Shown here: positions 1 to 9,238 of the stretch, in pieces
Numbering within the stretch: position 1 is the stretch's first letter
Layout: each line of letters starts with the position of its first letter
Source: Gnetum montanum
Lineage: Eukaryota > Streptophyta > Gnetopsida > Gnetales > Gnetaceae
Length of the DNA stretch: 64,000 nt
NCBI GenBank assembly: GCA_015680685.1
Contig: MNCI01000627.1
Span: 458,834-522,833, forward strand
Direction of reading: 5' to 3'
Notes under the pieces: model-generated
What the model was told of the DNA's origin: nothing
Database searches by the model: none
Seen by the model: only the letters and a program-made list of their open reading frames with translations
Program-made: the position numbers and the translations under genes

Positions 1-850
1 AATATTGTTACATTTACATGAGCATTGGGAAAACACGCTACATCCAGAGTTCATATAGAGATACTGTGTTCGATCATAGTGGCAACAATCCTAGTCGTGG
101 GGGAGACCACCACTAAACTGGAGGCACCCTTCATATTGTTCGAATCCAAATGCTTATCAAGTTCAACATCCTATTTTTCCAACTAGGCCAACGTACTTTA
201 TCTCACCACAATACCATTCTCCTCAATACTATCAACCCATGCCTCCAACACAACGACCACCTTGTGCACCTTATACTCCTAACTTTCAGCATTCTCATCC
301 TTTCCCTCCTTCCACAGTTCCACCAACTATTCCTAAGGTGCCTGCACCACAACAACAACCCACGAACGTTACTTATGCTAATACTACCAACAACAATGAG
401 AAACCTCCTCAACATCCAAAGTCTCCATTCTTTAAATACAGTCGTAAGAAGGGAGAACATAATTCAGAGGCCACTGCATCTTCCAACTCAACACAAGTCC
501 CACACTATGGTGCATCCTTACCTTCGAACCCAATGCCTCATGTCACTTTATTAGGACCACCAACTAACACTCCAACAACCATACAGCCTAATGAACACAA
601 CCATGCGAGGCATCATCCTGATCCTTGCATACCATCTAACGGTCCCAAATATCATAGTGGGTCAACTCATTATCCGGGAACTACATCGTATAAAGTGCCC
701 CACTATGCTCATTATAATCAAGTGTGTGAACCCCGAGGGGATAAGTATGGCCAAGTTCCAATACTTCCAACATGCAAGGATCCCCATCTTCCATTTATTA
801 ATCCTTGCCATTCTCAACTGATTAGTTATGGGGGATATCCCCCATTCTAA
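1..850 (+). pseudogene. Gag linker fragment of a family-1 LTR element (partial, 5' end outside window)
   Basis: Positions 239-850 hold a 203-codon open frame rich in Pro, Asn, Gln and His. Its middle (PPSTVPPTIPKVPAPQQQP, then a run of Asn, then KSPFFKYSRKKG) matches in order the region between the gag zinc knuckle and the protease in the other copies here, for example the minus strand around 18371-18652, where AYHPPNPFASLTPIVPL is followed by SSNN and KRRSFFRTNSPNK. I therefore read it as a diverged gag C-terminal linker on the + strand. Sequence before 239 is similar at the DNA level to the linker at 38761-38940 but has stops. No catalytic domain follows. The frame begins at an internal ATG, so the start has no meaning. 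The element lies in the same orientation as the LTR at 3507-4310. Confidence 0.55.
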
Positions 851-2750
851 TAACAAGCAGAATTAATAAAAAAAATTATTTTCTTTAATTTTATAATTTT
901 TTGTTTTCCAGTTTTTCATTTTTCAACTTTTTGTTTTATATTTTATCTTTTTTTATTTTTGTCTTTTTACGATTTCGTAAGTAATCTCGTCTATGAATAA
1001 AACACTCATGTGGATCATTGGTTGAGGTGAATGTTATGTTATTAAGTCATAAGTGAGCAATTATTTTGATAGTAAGCCCATTACACCCACTCATCCACTC
1101 TACAAATAAGAGGTTCTGTTCGAGGGTACAGTGATATTCTTGATATTTCTAAAACTTAAAACTAATCTTGTGTTCATTGTACCCAGAATAAAGAAGGATG
1201 GATCAAGAGGGAATGATTAGGATGTGACATCAAGGGGACTTGCAGATTCTCTTTGGTGACATCTATGGGAGTTGTCATGCAACATGGTTGTACTAAGATC
1301 CTTGTAGATCTAACGAAAACTGGGAGTAAGAGTAATCAAAAGGGCACTCAAAATCAAATGTTGTTCTAGGGGGTCCCACTGGAAAGACATGCACCCATTC
1401 CTGAAGGTTGGCAGCTTCTCTGGTTTTAATAAAGTGAAAAGAAAAAGAGGAGAAAAAGAAAAACAAAAAGAAAAGTGCCACAAAACAAAAATCACTCCTC
1501 CCTTAAACAAACGCTAAGTGATCATACACCTTGTAGTTGTGGTACTCTCATAGTTGCTCATCATGGGATGAAACAATGCGATGTCACTGTTTAGAGGAAT
1601 GGACTTGGTCCTGATCTTGGAATGATGGATTAATGACACATTAATCATGCTTTGCATGCAGGATTCATTATGCCCTGGGTCAGTTACCTCATGTCCCAAT
1701 CTCTACGATCCCTTTCTCTAGTTCACTCATCTCACTGTTCGTGTAATTGTAGCTCGTGTCATGTGTAACATAGAATTCGTACCTCATTCTGGTGATATTT
1801 ACATGTATGTGTTTTGTGGAGTTTGTGCGGATTACATTTAACCCTTCTAGTGCCCACGGACACTTTAAGTGTGGTTACACAAGGGCATTATAGGTTGGAA
1901 CTTGATTTGGGGAGGACCCACTTGTGTAATCTTTTGTAATTTTCACTTATGACATAGCTCAAACACATAATTTATTATCCTCGGCGTATTGTTCATGGTG
2001 TTCTTTCCCTTATTACTATCCCTCCGATTCAACATTCCTATGAATCATCACATAGCCTTTTTCTCTACCATCCGAGGTCCTTATTGATAAATTCCACACC
2101 ATCATAATTTGCGTGCCTTCAAAACTAGTTGAATTACCCTGGAACCCTATAAAAATCATCCAGATGTCCTTAGTTTACATCGTTTAATTTCAAAAGAAAT
2201 ATTAAAAATTCAGTACATTCTCTAAGTGCCCTAACTTTGATGAAAATATATATACGTGACCTCCTCGCAACACTTACCATCATTTTCCACTATTCACATG
2301 GGGGAGTTTTTCAAATTTTTTCTCTATGACTTGTGATTGTGCGACCCTTGCTTTTATACTTATAACTCGCTCGCTGGTACTTCGATTTTCATTCCGTTTG
2401 AACCTACTTGAACTCGAATTGTTCAGCTTAGTTGTGGGGGAGGGGAACACATCGAATAGTACATAATTTTTTTGAAATTCATCATCACCTAAAGGATATC
2501 TTTAAGGGTAATTGGTTCTAAACTTAAGAATAAAATGTGTCAAAAACAATTTCATCCCCTTAGCTATACCAGAAAATTAAATTTGAAAACCACCTAAGCA
2601 AAGAGACCTCAACACTATAATATTTCGGGGACATGTTCTTCCAATAATTAACATCACACAGAAATAAAGTAAATCTATTAAGGCAAGCAGTAAGGTATAA
2701 CCTAACTTTGGTAACAACCTTACTAACAATTGGTCCTGTGTGATTGCAGA
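851..2750 (+). mobile_element. Non-coding 3' internal region of the + strand family-1 element
   Basis: AT-rich sequence (especially 856-970) with no supported protein. The block at about 1190-1290 resembles the conserved 3' internal region of the other family-1 copies: the phrase GTGACATCAAGGGGACTTG occurs here, in minus orientation near 47190, and in related form in the copies at 5.3, 6.6, 7.3, 17.0, 40.2 and 41.0 kb. G-rich stretches resembling the polypurine tract occur near 93-105 and 2434-2446. Otherwise nothing distinct is visible. Confidence 0.45.
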
Positions 2751-3300
2751 TGGCCCTGAAACGTGGACAATAGGAAGGTCCTGCTCAAGGTGCGATTGAA
2801 CAATCTTGAAGAGGTGGAAGACAAGATCCTACCAGACAACATGTAGAATAGGAGGAATAATCATTCAGCATTCATCAAGAAGATCCTCCTACTATATGGT
2901 TCAGGTAGGCAGAAGCAGGAGATACCCTCTCTGAAAGCGATCCCTGGTACTTAGGGGAAATGTACCAATTTTGGCACAATAAAGAAGAAGGAGAGTTAAC
3001 AATTGTGGTGTGACTATTTATTTCTCTGTTCAAGCCATTTTGGAAGTATTAAACCTTCTGAATACAAGGCCAAAGGTTTCTTAGAACTAGCTGGACACTT
3101 TTAGAACCGAGCAACTTAATAAACTGTTGACAGAGTATAAAAGGGTGGCGAAAGAAAAAGAGAAGGCTAATTGGGATGCCTCTATGGCACAAGCACAAAC
3201 TTATGCACATGCCAAGGCACTCAAGGCCTTACAAGAGGAGAAAATCTAGGCCATACTTTGACGCCATCAAATTCTAAGACCTGGAGTGCAAGAAAAGGGA
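2751..3300 (+). pseudogene. Eroded coding remnant with a coiled-coil-like segment
   Basis: One + strand frame starting with ATG at 2751 keeps protein-like composition but is broken by several stops. A second run (about 2926-3015) reads as acidic and aromatic (SDPWYLGEMYQFWHN). A third (about 3115-3248) is a charged, Ala/Lys/Glu-rich helix of roughly 45 residues containing TEQLNKLLTEYKRVAKEKEK and ending in a TAG. I recognise no family. Its position just upstream of the polypurine tract and 3' LTR suggests an extra open reading frame in the 3' part of the retrotransposon, now dead. Confidence 0.35.
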
Positions 3301-3494
3301 AAGACACCAATGGAGGAGCCACCACCACTAGGAGCTACATGAGTGCCACCAATTTTGTAATCATAGGATTTTCTGTGTGTTGTGTCTATATTTTGTTTTC
3401 TTCCCACACTATGGAATCATCCCACTTTTCCACCTAATAATCCCATACCTATCCACTATGTAATCACTATAACTTGAGGAAGAGTTTTCATTTA

Positions 3495-3506
3495 GTCGTG
3501 GGGGTA
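3495..3506 (+). other. Polypurine tract of the + strand element
   Basis: GTCGTGGGGGTA lies immediately before the LTR start TGATGAG. The same G-run plus TA precedes the LTR of the minus strand copy at 15569-15582, so this is the plus-strand priming site and marks 3507-4310 as a 3' LTR. Confidence 0.7.
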
Positions 3507-4310
3507 TGATGAGTCATGAAATTGTTGATAGCTGCGATAATGCACCCATGATAATGCACTCGCGATATCTCATGCGTCGCGATATCGCGTACGCGATATT
3601 GCATCCTGCCTATCGCAATGTTTATAAATAAGAGGCGGCTCTCCCTCATTTGACATCTAGTTTAGTTCCTTAGTGAAGCTATGACAGTTTTCCCCTTCAA
3701 GAGATAGAATATTTTCCCATGTCTGCCTGTAGTGTGATGATTGTAATTGTACGACATCCTTTATTCGACTATGACGTACTTGGATACGCACATGACCGAA
3801 AATAAAGGTCGAGATTACTTCATCATTGCAGCATTCACTTTGTTATATATTTAATTAATTGTTATTGTTATTTATTACTTTGCTTTCCTAGTTAATACTC
3901 TCTCACCCTTATCTCCTAGGAATGTGGAATGAGTACGACTTGATTATGAGCATTTAAGTGTGACTACTTGGTAACCTAGTAGCGTACCTAGGATTTGCGC
4001 TTGGTAATCCTAGTGGTAGTCATGCACGAAGTCCAAGATGCGTACGGATAATCAAGGAACATATGCTCATTGCACTTAGGCTAGATTAGATTCTCTTACC
4101 CTTCCTCCTAGCTTAGTTAATATTACCTTCCATTGCCTTCAGGAGTAGTGTTAGATTAGAAATACTAGTCTAGGTGGGAAGACAACAAACTGTGACCTAA
4201 GGTTAATGATCTAGGTACCACAACTAGTCTGTCTGTAGAGTTAGATCAGATCGTGCATGAAAATGCTTGTATTCGTATGGTTGAGTGTAGGGGTATCTCG
4301 CCATTCATCA
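3507..4310 (+). repeat. 3' LTR of a family-1 (Athila-like) element
   Basis: This 804-bp LTR starts TGATGAG and ends CCATTCATCA, the TGATG...CATCA termini shared by the family. It aligns along its length with the inverse-orientation LTRs at 20915-21664 and 44877-45685. Shared landmarks are TATAAATAAGAGG near the start and GTATGGTTGAGTGTAGGGGT near the end. U3 is only about 115 bp up to the TATA box. The sequence after it (ATTGT...) is the body of another family-1 copy that reappears uninterrupted at 15927, so the element was inserted into an older relative; the 5' target duplication lies outside the window. Confidence 0.85.
3531..3630 (+). promoter_or_regulatory. LTR promoter: palindromic CGATATCG words plus TATA box
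   Basis: TATAAATA at 3623-3630 is followed by AGAGGCGGCTCTC, conserved at the same place in the other LTRs (45598-45605 and 21635-21642 on the minus strand). The roughly 90 bp upstream are built of overlapping dyad-symmetric words such as GCGATATCGCG and TACGCGATAT, interleaved with decayed TGATAATGCA forms. By position this is the retrotransposon core promoter; a protein-binding role for the palindromes is inference. Confidence 0.65.
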
Positions 4311-5815
4311 ATTGTCATCTGCACACACAACACAGTCTTATATTAGCAAGGGTAAATGAATCATAATGCAATTGATACCTTGCTTCGATGTAAGGTCCAT
4401 TGGATGAGTTGTGACATGGTTGATACAGATCTGGAGATATACTAATGATGACTACCGAAGGTGTAAGGGTTATGAAAAAATCGAAAAAATTGGACCAGGA
4501 CCCCCATGACTGAGAGCAAACCTTCGATAGCGAAAGAATGGAGGAAAAGAAAAGGAACAAGGAAGATGGAGAAAAAGAGATAACTGTAATGTTGATGAAG
4601 TGGATGTCAAGATGAAAATGAACAAAATAGATTTGATTGCAAAAATGTTAAGGGAAAAGAATTTAACTGGTGCACCAAATAGGAATGCCAGTGGGTCCTC
4701 CCCAAAGCAGGCTTATGCCTTTAATGCCCTGACAAACCCACATTCAAAGAGTCTGTAGGCCCTGGAAATGTCATTTGGAACAAGAGTTAAAGTCTTAACC
4801 ACAAGAATTTACCCAAAAGAGAAAAATGTGTCAACCAAAATATACACTAATGATACAACCGGCAATGAGGTGACAATGGAGAAAGAAGGATGGAAAGAAG
4901 AGAATGGAATGGAATCTTCAAGAACAAGGTGATGTACAGCCCCTTGTGTATTTAATGATTAATGTGACTTAGTAGATCTCATTCCAACTCTAGCCTCGAA
5001 CAAACCACATCCAATGACTTCGCATTAATACATTTGGCTAATCCATCCTCCCGAAGTAATAAGAATGCCTTCACCAAAGAGCCACCACCATTCCAACGAA
5101 ATGAAAGATGAGAAGGCAGGAAGCGAGAAGGGCCTTAGTTAGAGGGAACATGTTTATTTTAGTTCCATAACTAGTGCTTGTAGCCCAAATGATTATTTCG
5201 TCTAAAGGATGTGCTTTGAATTTTCACTATTTTTTTTTGCATGAGAACCACACCATGCAAAGACTTATTATTTTTATTTACTCAACTTCTCGATAAGGAG
5301 GTAACGTCGAAACGGTAAGAAAACTCAAGAAGAAAACATCCAAGCACCCAAGAGAATGGCCAACACAAATGCATCAAATCCCCTTGAAGTCACACCCTTT
5401 TCAATCCTTGAGTCCTTCCTTAGTTTGAGAAATGGCCAGTTACCAATTCGTTGATAATTCTTATTATTGAGAAAGGAACTATACAGTTCGAAGCTAAGAG
5501 AGACCATAGAGATTTATGCATGCATGGATGATGTGGACTCATTGCTTGCTATATCAAAAGAACCATACCTTAGTATCAACATCATAACTTAAAGGTAAAA
5601 ACCAAACATTAGCAATTAATGGGGTACAGTTCATACCATCTTTGGAGCACTTATTAAATGACAAACTTAACAAAATGGATAACACACACATGCACATAAA
5701 GAAATGAAAAAGTATAAACGATGTTGTGAAACAAAAAGAAGAAAAGTTAAAGAAATTTGTAAAATAAAAATGTGTAAAACAAAACCTTGAAAGAACTAAG
5801 GGCCTTGATTGATTA
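4311..5815 (-). mobile_element. 3' internal region of a family-1 copy, minus orientation
   Basis: Closely matches 15927-17455 in the same orientation, the stretch lying between the gag-protease stop codon and the 3' LTR of the minus copy there. It contains an intact copy of the 60-residue frame (separate entry). It also holds a frame at 4315-4560 that stays open at the same length (81 codons) at 15930-16175; that frame has no ATG start, so I do not call it a gene. The left edge is the LTR insertion at 4310. The right edge (about 5815) is an abrupt inversion into + strand copies of the same region. Confidence 0.7.
5325..5507 (-). CDS. Conserved 60-residue small ORF of the family-1 3' region (copy 1)
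   Basis: An ATG-initiated 60-codon frame beginning MVSLSFELYSSFLNNKN and ending with the hydrophobic tail AFVLAILLGAWMFSS. The same frame is open at 6516-6701, 7194-7379, 40104-40286 and 40946-41128, and broken near 5838-6021 and 16980-17155. A charged centre (LKLRKDSR) precedes a C-terminal run of about 14 hydrophobic residues, long enough to associate with a membrane but short for a full span. I know no family for it. It may be a retroelement accessory peptide or a chance frame kept open because the copies are similar. Confidence 0.3.
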   Translation of the reverse strand: MVSLSFELYSSFLNNKNYQRIGNWPFLKLRKDSRIEKGVTSRGFDAFVLAILLGAWMFSS

Positions 5816-6515
5816 GTCCACACATCCATAAATTTCTATGGTCTCTCTTGGCTTGGAACTGTACGATCCCTTTCTTCAAACTAATAAGAACTGTCAATGA
5901 ATTGGTGACTGGGTATTTCTCAAACTAAGGAAGGACTCAAGGATTGGAAAGGGTGTGGCTTCAAGGGAACTTGATGCATTTGTGTTGGCCATTCTCTTGG
6001 GTGCTTGGATGTTTTCTTCTTGAGTTTTCTTACCATTCCGAAGTTACCTCCTTATCAGGAAGCTGAGCAAATAAAAATAATAAGTCTTTGCATGGTGTGG
6101 GTCTCACACAAAAACACAAAAAAAGAAGAAGAGAGAGTGTGAGAATTCAAAGCACATCCCTTAGACGAAATAATCATTAGGCTACAAGCACAAGTTAACT
6201 GTGCTAATCAATTGAGGCCCTCAGTTCTTTTAAGTTTCTTTTTTACACATTTTTTGTTTTACAAATTTCTTTAACTTTTCTTGTTTTTTTTTTACAACAT
6301 CGTTTATACTCTTTCATTTCTTTGAGTGTGTGTGTGTGTGTTATCCATTTTGTTAAGTTTGTCATCTAATAAGTGCTCCAAAGATGGTATGAACCGTACT
6401 CCATTGATCACTAATGTTTGGTTTTTATCTTTAAGTTATGATGTTGATACTAAGGTATGGTTCTTTTGATATAGCAAGCGATGAGTCCACATCATCCATG
6501 CATCCATAGATTTCT

Positions 6516-6701
6516 ATGGTCTATCTTGGCTTAGAACTATACAATCCCTTTCTTCAAACTAATAAGAACTATCAACAAATCAATAATTGGGTATTTCTCA
6601 AACTAAGGAAGGACTCAAGGACTGAAAAGGGTGTGGCTTCAAGGGAACTTGATGCATTTGTGTTGGCCATTCTCTTGGGTGCTTGGATGTTTTCTTCTTG
6701 A
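6516..6701 (+). CDS. Conserved 61-residue small ORF (copy 2)
   Basis: Same frame as at 5325-5507 with one extra codon (LQTNKN in place of LNNKN), so the length difference is a multiple of three. The tail LDAFVLAILLGAWMFSS is unchanged. It is one of two near-identical copies in the 678-bp tandem array and was probably amplified with it. The upstream unit (about 5838-6021) has the same frame broken by TGA after NCQ. Confidence 0.3.
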   Translation: MVYLGLELYNPFLQTNKNYQQINNWVFLKLRKDSRTEKGVASRELDAFVLAILLGAWMFSS

Positions 6702-7193
6702 GTTTTCTTACCATTCAAACGTTACCTCCTTATCAGGAAGCTAAGAAAATAAAAATAATAAGTCTTTGCATGGTGTGGTTCTCACACAAAAACACAAAAG
6801 AAGAAGAAGAGAGAGTGTGAGAATTCAAAGCACACCCCTTAGACAAAATAATCATTAGGCTACAAGCACAAGTTAACTGTGCTAATCAATTGAGGCCCTC
6901 AGTTCTTTTAAGTTTCTTTTTTACACATTTTTTGTTTTACAAATTTCTTTAACTTTTCTTGTTTTTGTTTTACAACATCGTTTATACTCTTTCATTTCTT
7001 TGAGTGTGTGTGTGTGTGTTATCCATTTTGTTAAGTTTGTCATCTAATAAGTGCTCCAAAGATGGTATGAACCATACTCCATTGATCACTAATGTTTGGT
7101 TTTTATCTTTAAGTTATGATGTTGATACTAAGGTATGGTTCTTTTGATATAGCAAGTAATGAGTCCACATCATCCATGCATCCATAAATTTCT

Positions 7194-7379
7194 ATGGTCT
7201 ATCTTGGCTTAGAACTATACAATCCCTTTCTTCAAACTAATAAGAACTATCAACAAATCAATGATTGGGTATTTCTCAAACTAAGGAAGGACTCAAGGAC
7301 TGAAAAGGGTGTGGCTTCAAGGGAACTTGATGCATTTGTGTTGGCCATTCTCTTGGGTGCTTGGATGTTTTCTTCTTGA
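7194..7379 (+). CDS. Conserved 61-residue small ORF (copy 3)
   Basis: Lies exactly 678 bp after copy 2 and differs from it by one residue (N to D before the WVFLKLRKDSR segment). As for the other copies, no family is recognised and expression is unproven. Confidence 0.3.
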   Translation: MVYLGLELYNPFLQTNKNYQQINDWVFLKLRKDSRTEKGVASRELDAFVLAILLGAWMFSS

Positions 7380-7556
7380 GTTTTCTTACCATTCAGACGT
7401 TACCTCCTTATCAGGAAGCTAAGAAAATAAAAATAATAAGTCTTTGCATGGTGTGGTTCTCACGCAAAAACACAAAAAAAAAATAGAGAGAGAGAGAGTG
7501 AGAATTCAAAGCACACCCCTTAGACAAAATAATCATTGGGCTACAAGCACTAGTTA

Positions 7557-7986
7557 ATGAGTATGACTTGATTACAAGCATTTAAGTGTGACTACTTGGT
7601 AACCCAGTAGCGTACCTAGGATCTGCACTTGGTAATCCTAGTGGTAGTCGTGCACGAAGTCCAAGATGTGTACGGATAATTAAGGAATGGCTGCTCATCG
7701 CACTTAGGCTAGATTTGATTCTCTTACCCTTCCTCTCCTAGATTAGTAAACATTACTTTCCATTGCCTTTAGGAGTAGCATAGATTAGGAACCACATCAT
7801 ACATCTCACTCTGGACTATACCATATGTGACAAAGCTAATACTAGTCTAAGTGGGAAGATAGTGAACTGTGACCTAAGGCTAACTATCTAGATGCCACAA
7901 CTAGTCCATCTGCGGAGTTCGAACGGATCGTGCATGTAATGCTTGTATTCGTATGGTTGAGTGTAGGGCTACCTCGCCACTCATCA
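7557..7986 (+). repeat. Truncated family-1 LTR (3' portion)
   Basis: From GAGTATGACTTGATTAC onwards this matches 3927-4310 of the complete LTR and ends CCACTCATCA at 7986. The first half of the LTR, including U3 and the TATA box, is missing and replaced by the tandem array. A primer-binding site follows, so in the parent element this was a 5' LTR. Confidence 0.8.
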
Positions 7987-7987
7987 T

Positions 7988-8005
7988 TGGCACTGTTGCT
8001 GAGGA
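7988..8005 (+). other. Primer-binding site, tRNA-Asp type (decayed)
   Basis: TGGCACTGTTGCTGAGGA starts two bases after the LTR end. It differs by transitions from TGGCACCGTTGCCGGGGA at the minus strand copy (20896-20913), itself one base from the complement of the plant tRNA-Asp 3' end (CCCCGGCAACGGCGCCA). Confidence 0.7.
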
Positions 8006-8130
8006 TGGTGCTAGTTATCTACATTAGTTATATCATACAAGGTTGTTGTAAAGGACTTAACGATATATCTCTTAGGAAGAAGAAATAATTATAAAAAGTC
8101 ACATATAAATTCACACACAACTTCACAACA

Positions 8131-8307
8131 ATGCCTCTCCTACAAGATTACAATAATGCCACACTTAGTGAGGAAGTTCATTGGAGAACCAACGAATTAT
8201 ATGACGATGAAGATTGGAGTACACAACCTGAAGTGAGGGTTTCTTATAAACATGAACAAAAGCAACTTCATCCCAACACACGAAAGCATAACTTAGTCCT
8301 TCCTTAG
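8131..8307 (+). pseudogene. 5' end of an alternative ORF following the PBS (MPLLQ type)
   Basis: The first ATG after the primer-binding site opens a 58-codon acidic frame beginning MPLLQDYNNATLSEEVHW, cut short where the sequence joins CTTCCTTAGTTTGAG, a phrase of the 3' internal region. A minus strand copy at 40331-40500 has the same leader and start but a TAG at codon 18. It differs completely from the MSSSHKSTSPPRDH gag start of the copies at 20768 and 44730, although LTR and primer site are shared. It may be the N-terminus of the gag of an autonomous partner; I cannot assign it further. Confidence 0.4.
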
Positions 8308-9153
8308 TTTGAGAAATACTAAAACAAAAAGTGCGATGAGCAGCCTAAGTTAACTTAAAACAAAAAGATATGGTTCTTTTGATATAGCAGGCAATGAGGG
8401 GGGGGGGGCTGAAAACTATGGTTTTTTGGTAGGGAAGTATGCCAATGTTGTCATTTTCCTTAGCACCCCATCTCGATCAGCTCAATTCACTCTAGCTATC
8501 ATAAGAGTAGCATCTTAGTACACTTCTATTGAAGAGTTAATCATGCCACTTCTATTGAAGAGTTAATCATGTGGTGGCTCCACTACGGCCTCTACCGGAG
8601 CCTATGGCAGTGCGTGCGCATGTCGTAAATTTATGTGGATGAGATGGATTGTAAGATAAATCTCATAGTCTACTGCCATCGCCAGCTACATACCTACTTA
8701 CATACATGCTTGTTAGCAACATACTGGTTGTTACATTTTCCAAAAGGGAGTATATTCCCTTATCTTGTTTTGGCATGGCCTTATACCACTAGTCTTCTTC
8801 TCCTTTGTACGTCCCTATACCACTAGTCTTCTTCTTCTTCTACTAGTCTTCTCCTTCGTACATTCCTCATATTCCTATGTCCAGAGAAGCAACTGGATAA
8901 TTGTTGCCTAGGCCCGCCCAGAACTGGATAATTGTTGCCTGGGCCTGTAGGGCGGGGTAGATAAAATCAAAGTGTAGCAAGTATTAATCTGGGATAACTC
9001 CAAAGTAGTTTCGGGGTAACTATCATTCCCCGCTGGTTACTCTTATTACTTGAAAAAACTTTGGTTACGGGAGTCCATGCGTTTCCATGAAATGTTAAGA
9101 TCCTGCGATTGTTTATGAAAAAATAACACAAATACGTTAATGTTGAGTCATGA
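8308..9153. other. Rearranged non-coding stretch with short tandem duplications
   Basis: A piece of the 3' region (ATATGGTTCTTTTGATATAG) ends at a run of 11 G at 8398-8408. Beyond it no protein is supported. A 26-bp direct tandem repeat occupies 8521-8571 (CACTTCTATTGAAGAG...), CCACTAGTCTTCTTCT-type repeats lie at 8770-8855, and AACTGGATAATTGTTGCC occurs twice within 8885-8945. Confidence 0.5.
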
Positions 9154-9238
9154 GGTAAGTAAGGTGCATTCTTACAGGCTAGCTCTATCTGCGACTTCAA
9201 GTGCTATGATTGATGGCCCTAGAAAGCCGTTACGTAAC
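9154..9238 (+). repeat. Direct repeat, left copy (pair with 15412-15496)
   Basis: About 85 bp from GGTAAGTAAGGTGCATTC to GCCGTTACGTAAC recur at 15412-15496 with roughly a dozen differences. The pair brackets the palindrome-rich stretch between them. They could be ends of one element whose LTRs are otherwise too diverged or truncated to see; no matching sequence extends further out. Confidence 0.5.

Larger units (their letters stand above)
5816..7556 (+). repeat. Tandem amplification of the family-1 3' region, 678-bp unit
   Basis: A partial unit (5816-6200) is followed by two full units, 6201-6878 and 6879-7556. The marker GTGCTAATCAATTGAGG begins at 6201 and again at 6879, a period of 678 bp. 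The two full units are nearly identical by eye, so the duplication is younger than the surrounding repeats. Each unit carries the (GT)n run, the GATATAGCAAG phrase and the 61-residue frame. The unit is not joined to a normal polypurine tract and LTR start: it runs straight into the interior of an LTR at 7557. Confidence 0.85.

Noticed and set aside
150-554. 134-codon frame on the + strand overlapping the gag linker
   Set aside because: Composition (runs of His, Leu, Asn) is that of the real frame at 239-850 read out of phase.
1293-1510. Overlapping minus strand frames rich in Phe and Ser
   Set aside because: Antisense of a GAAAAAG-rich low-complexity stretch; no conserved pattern.
4315-4560. 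81-codon frame on the minus strand, also open at 15930-16175
   Set aside because: The first codon is not ATG and the two copies are simply similar DNA. With only two copies, an open frame of this length is weak evidence of coding.
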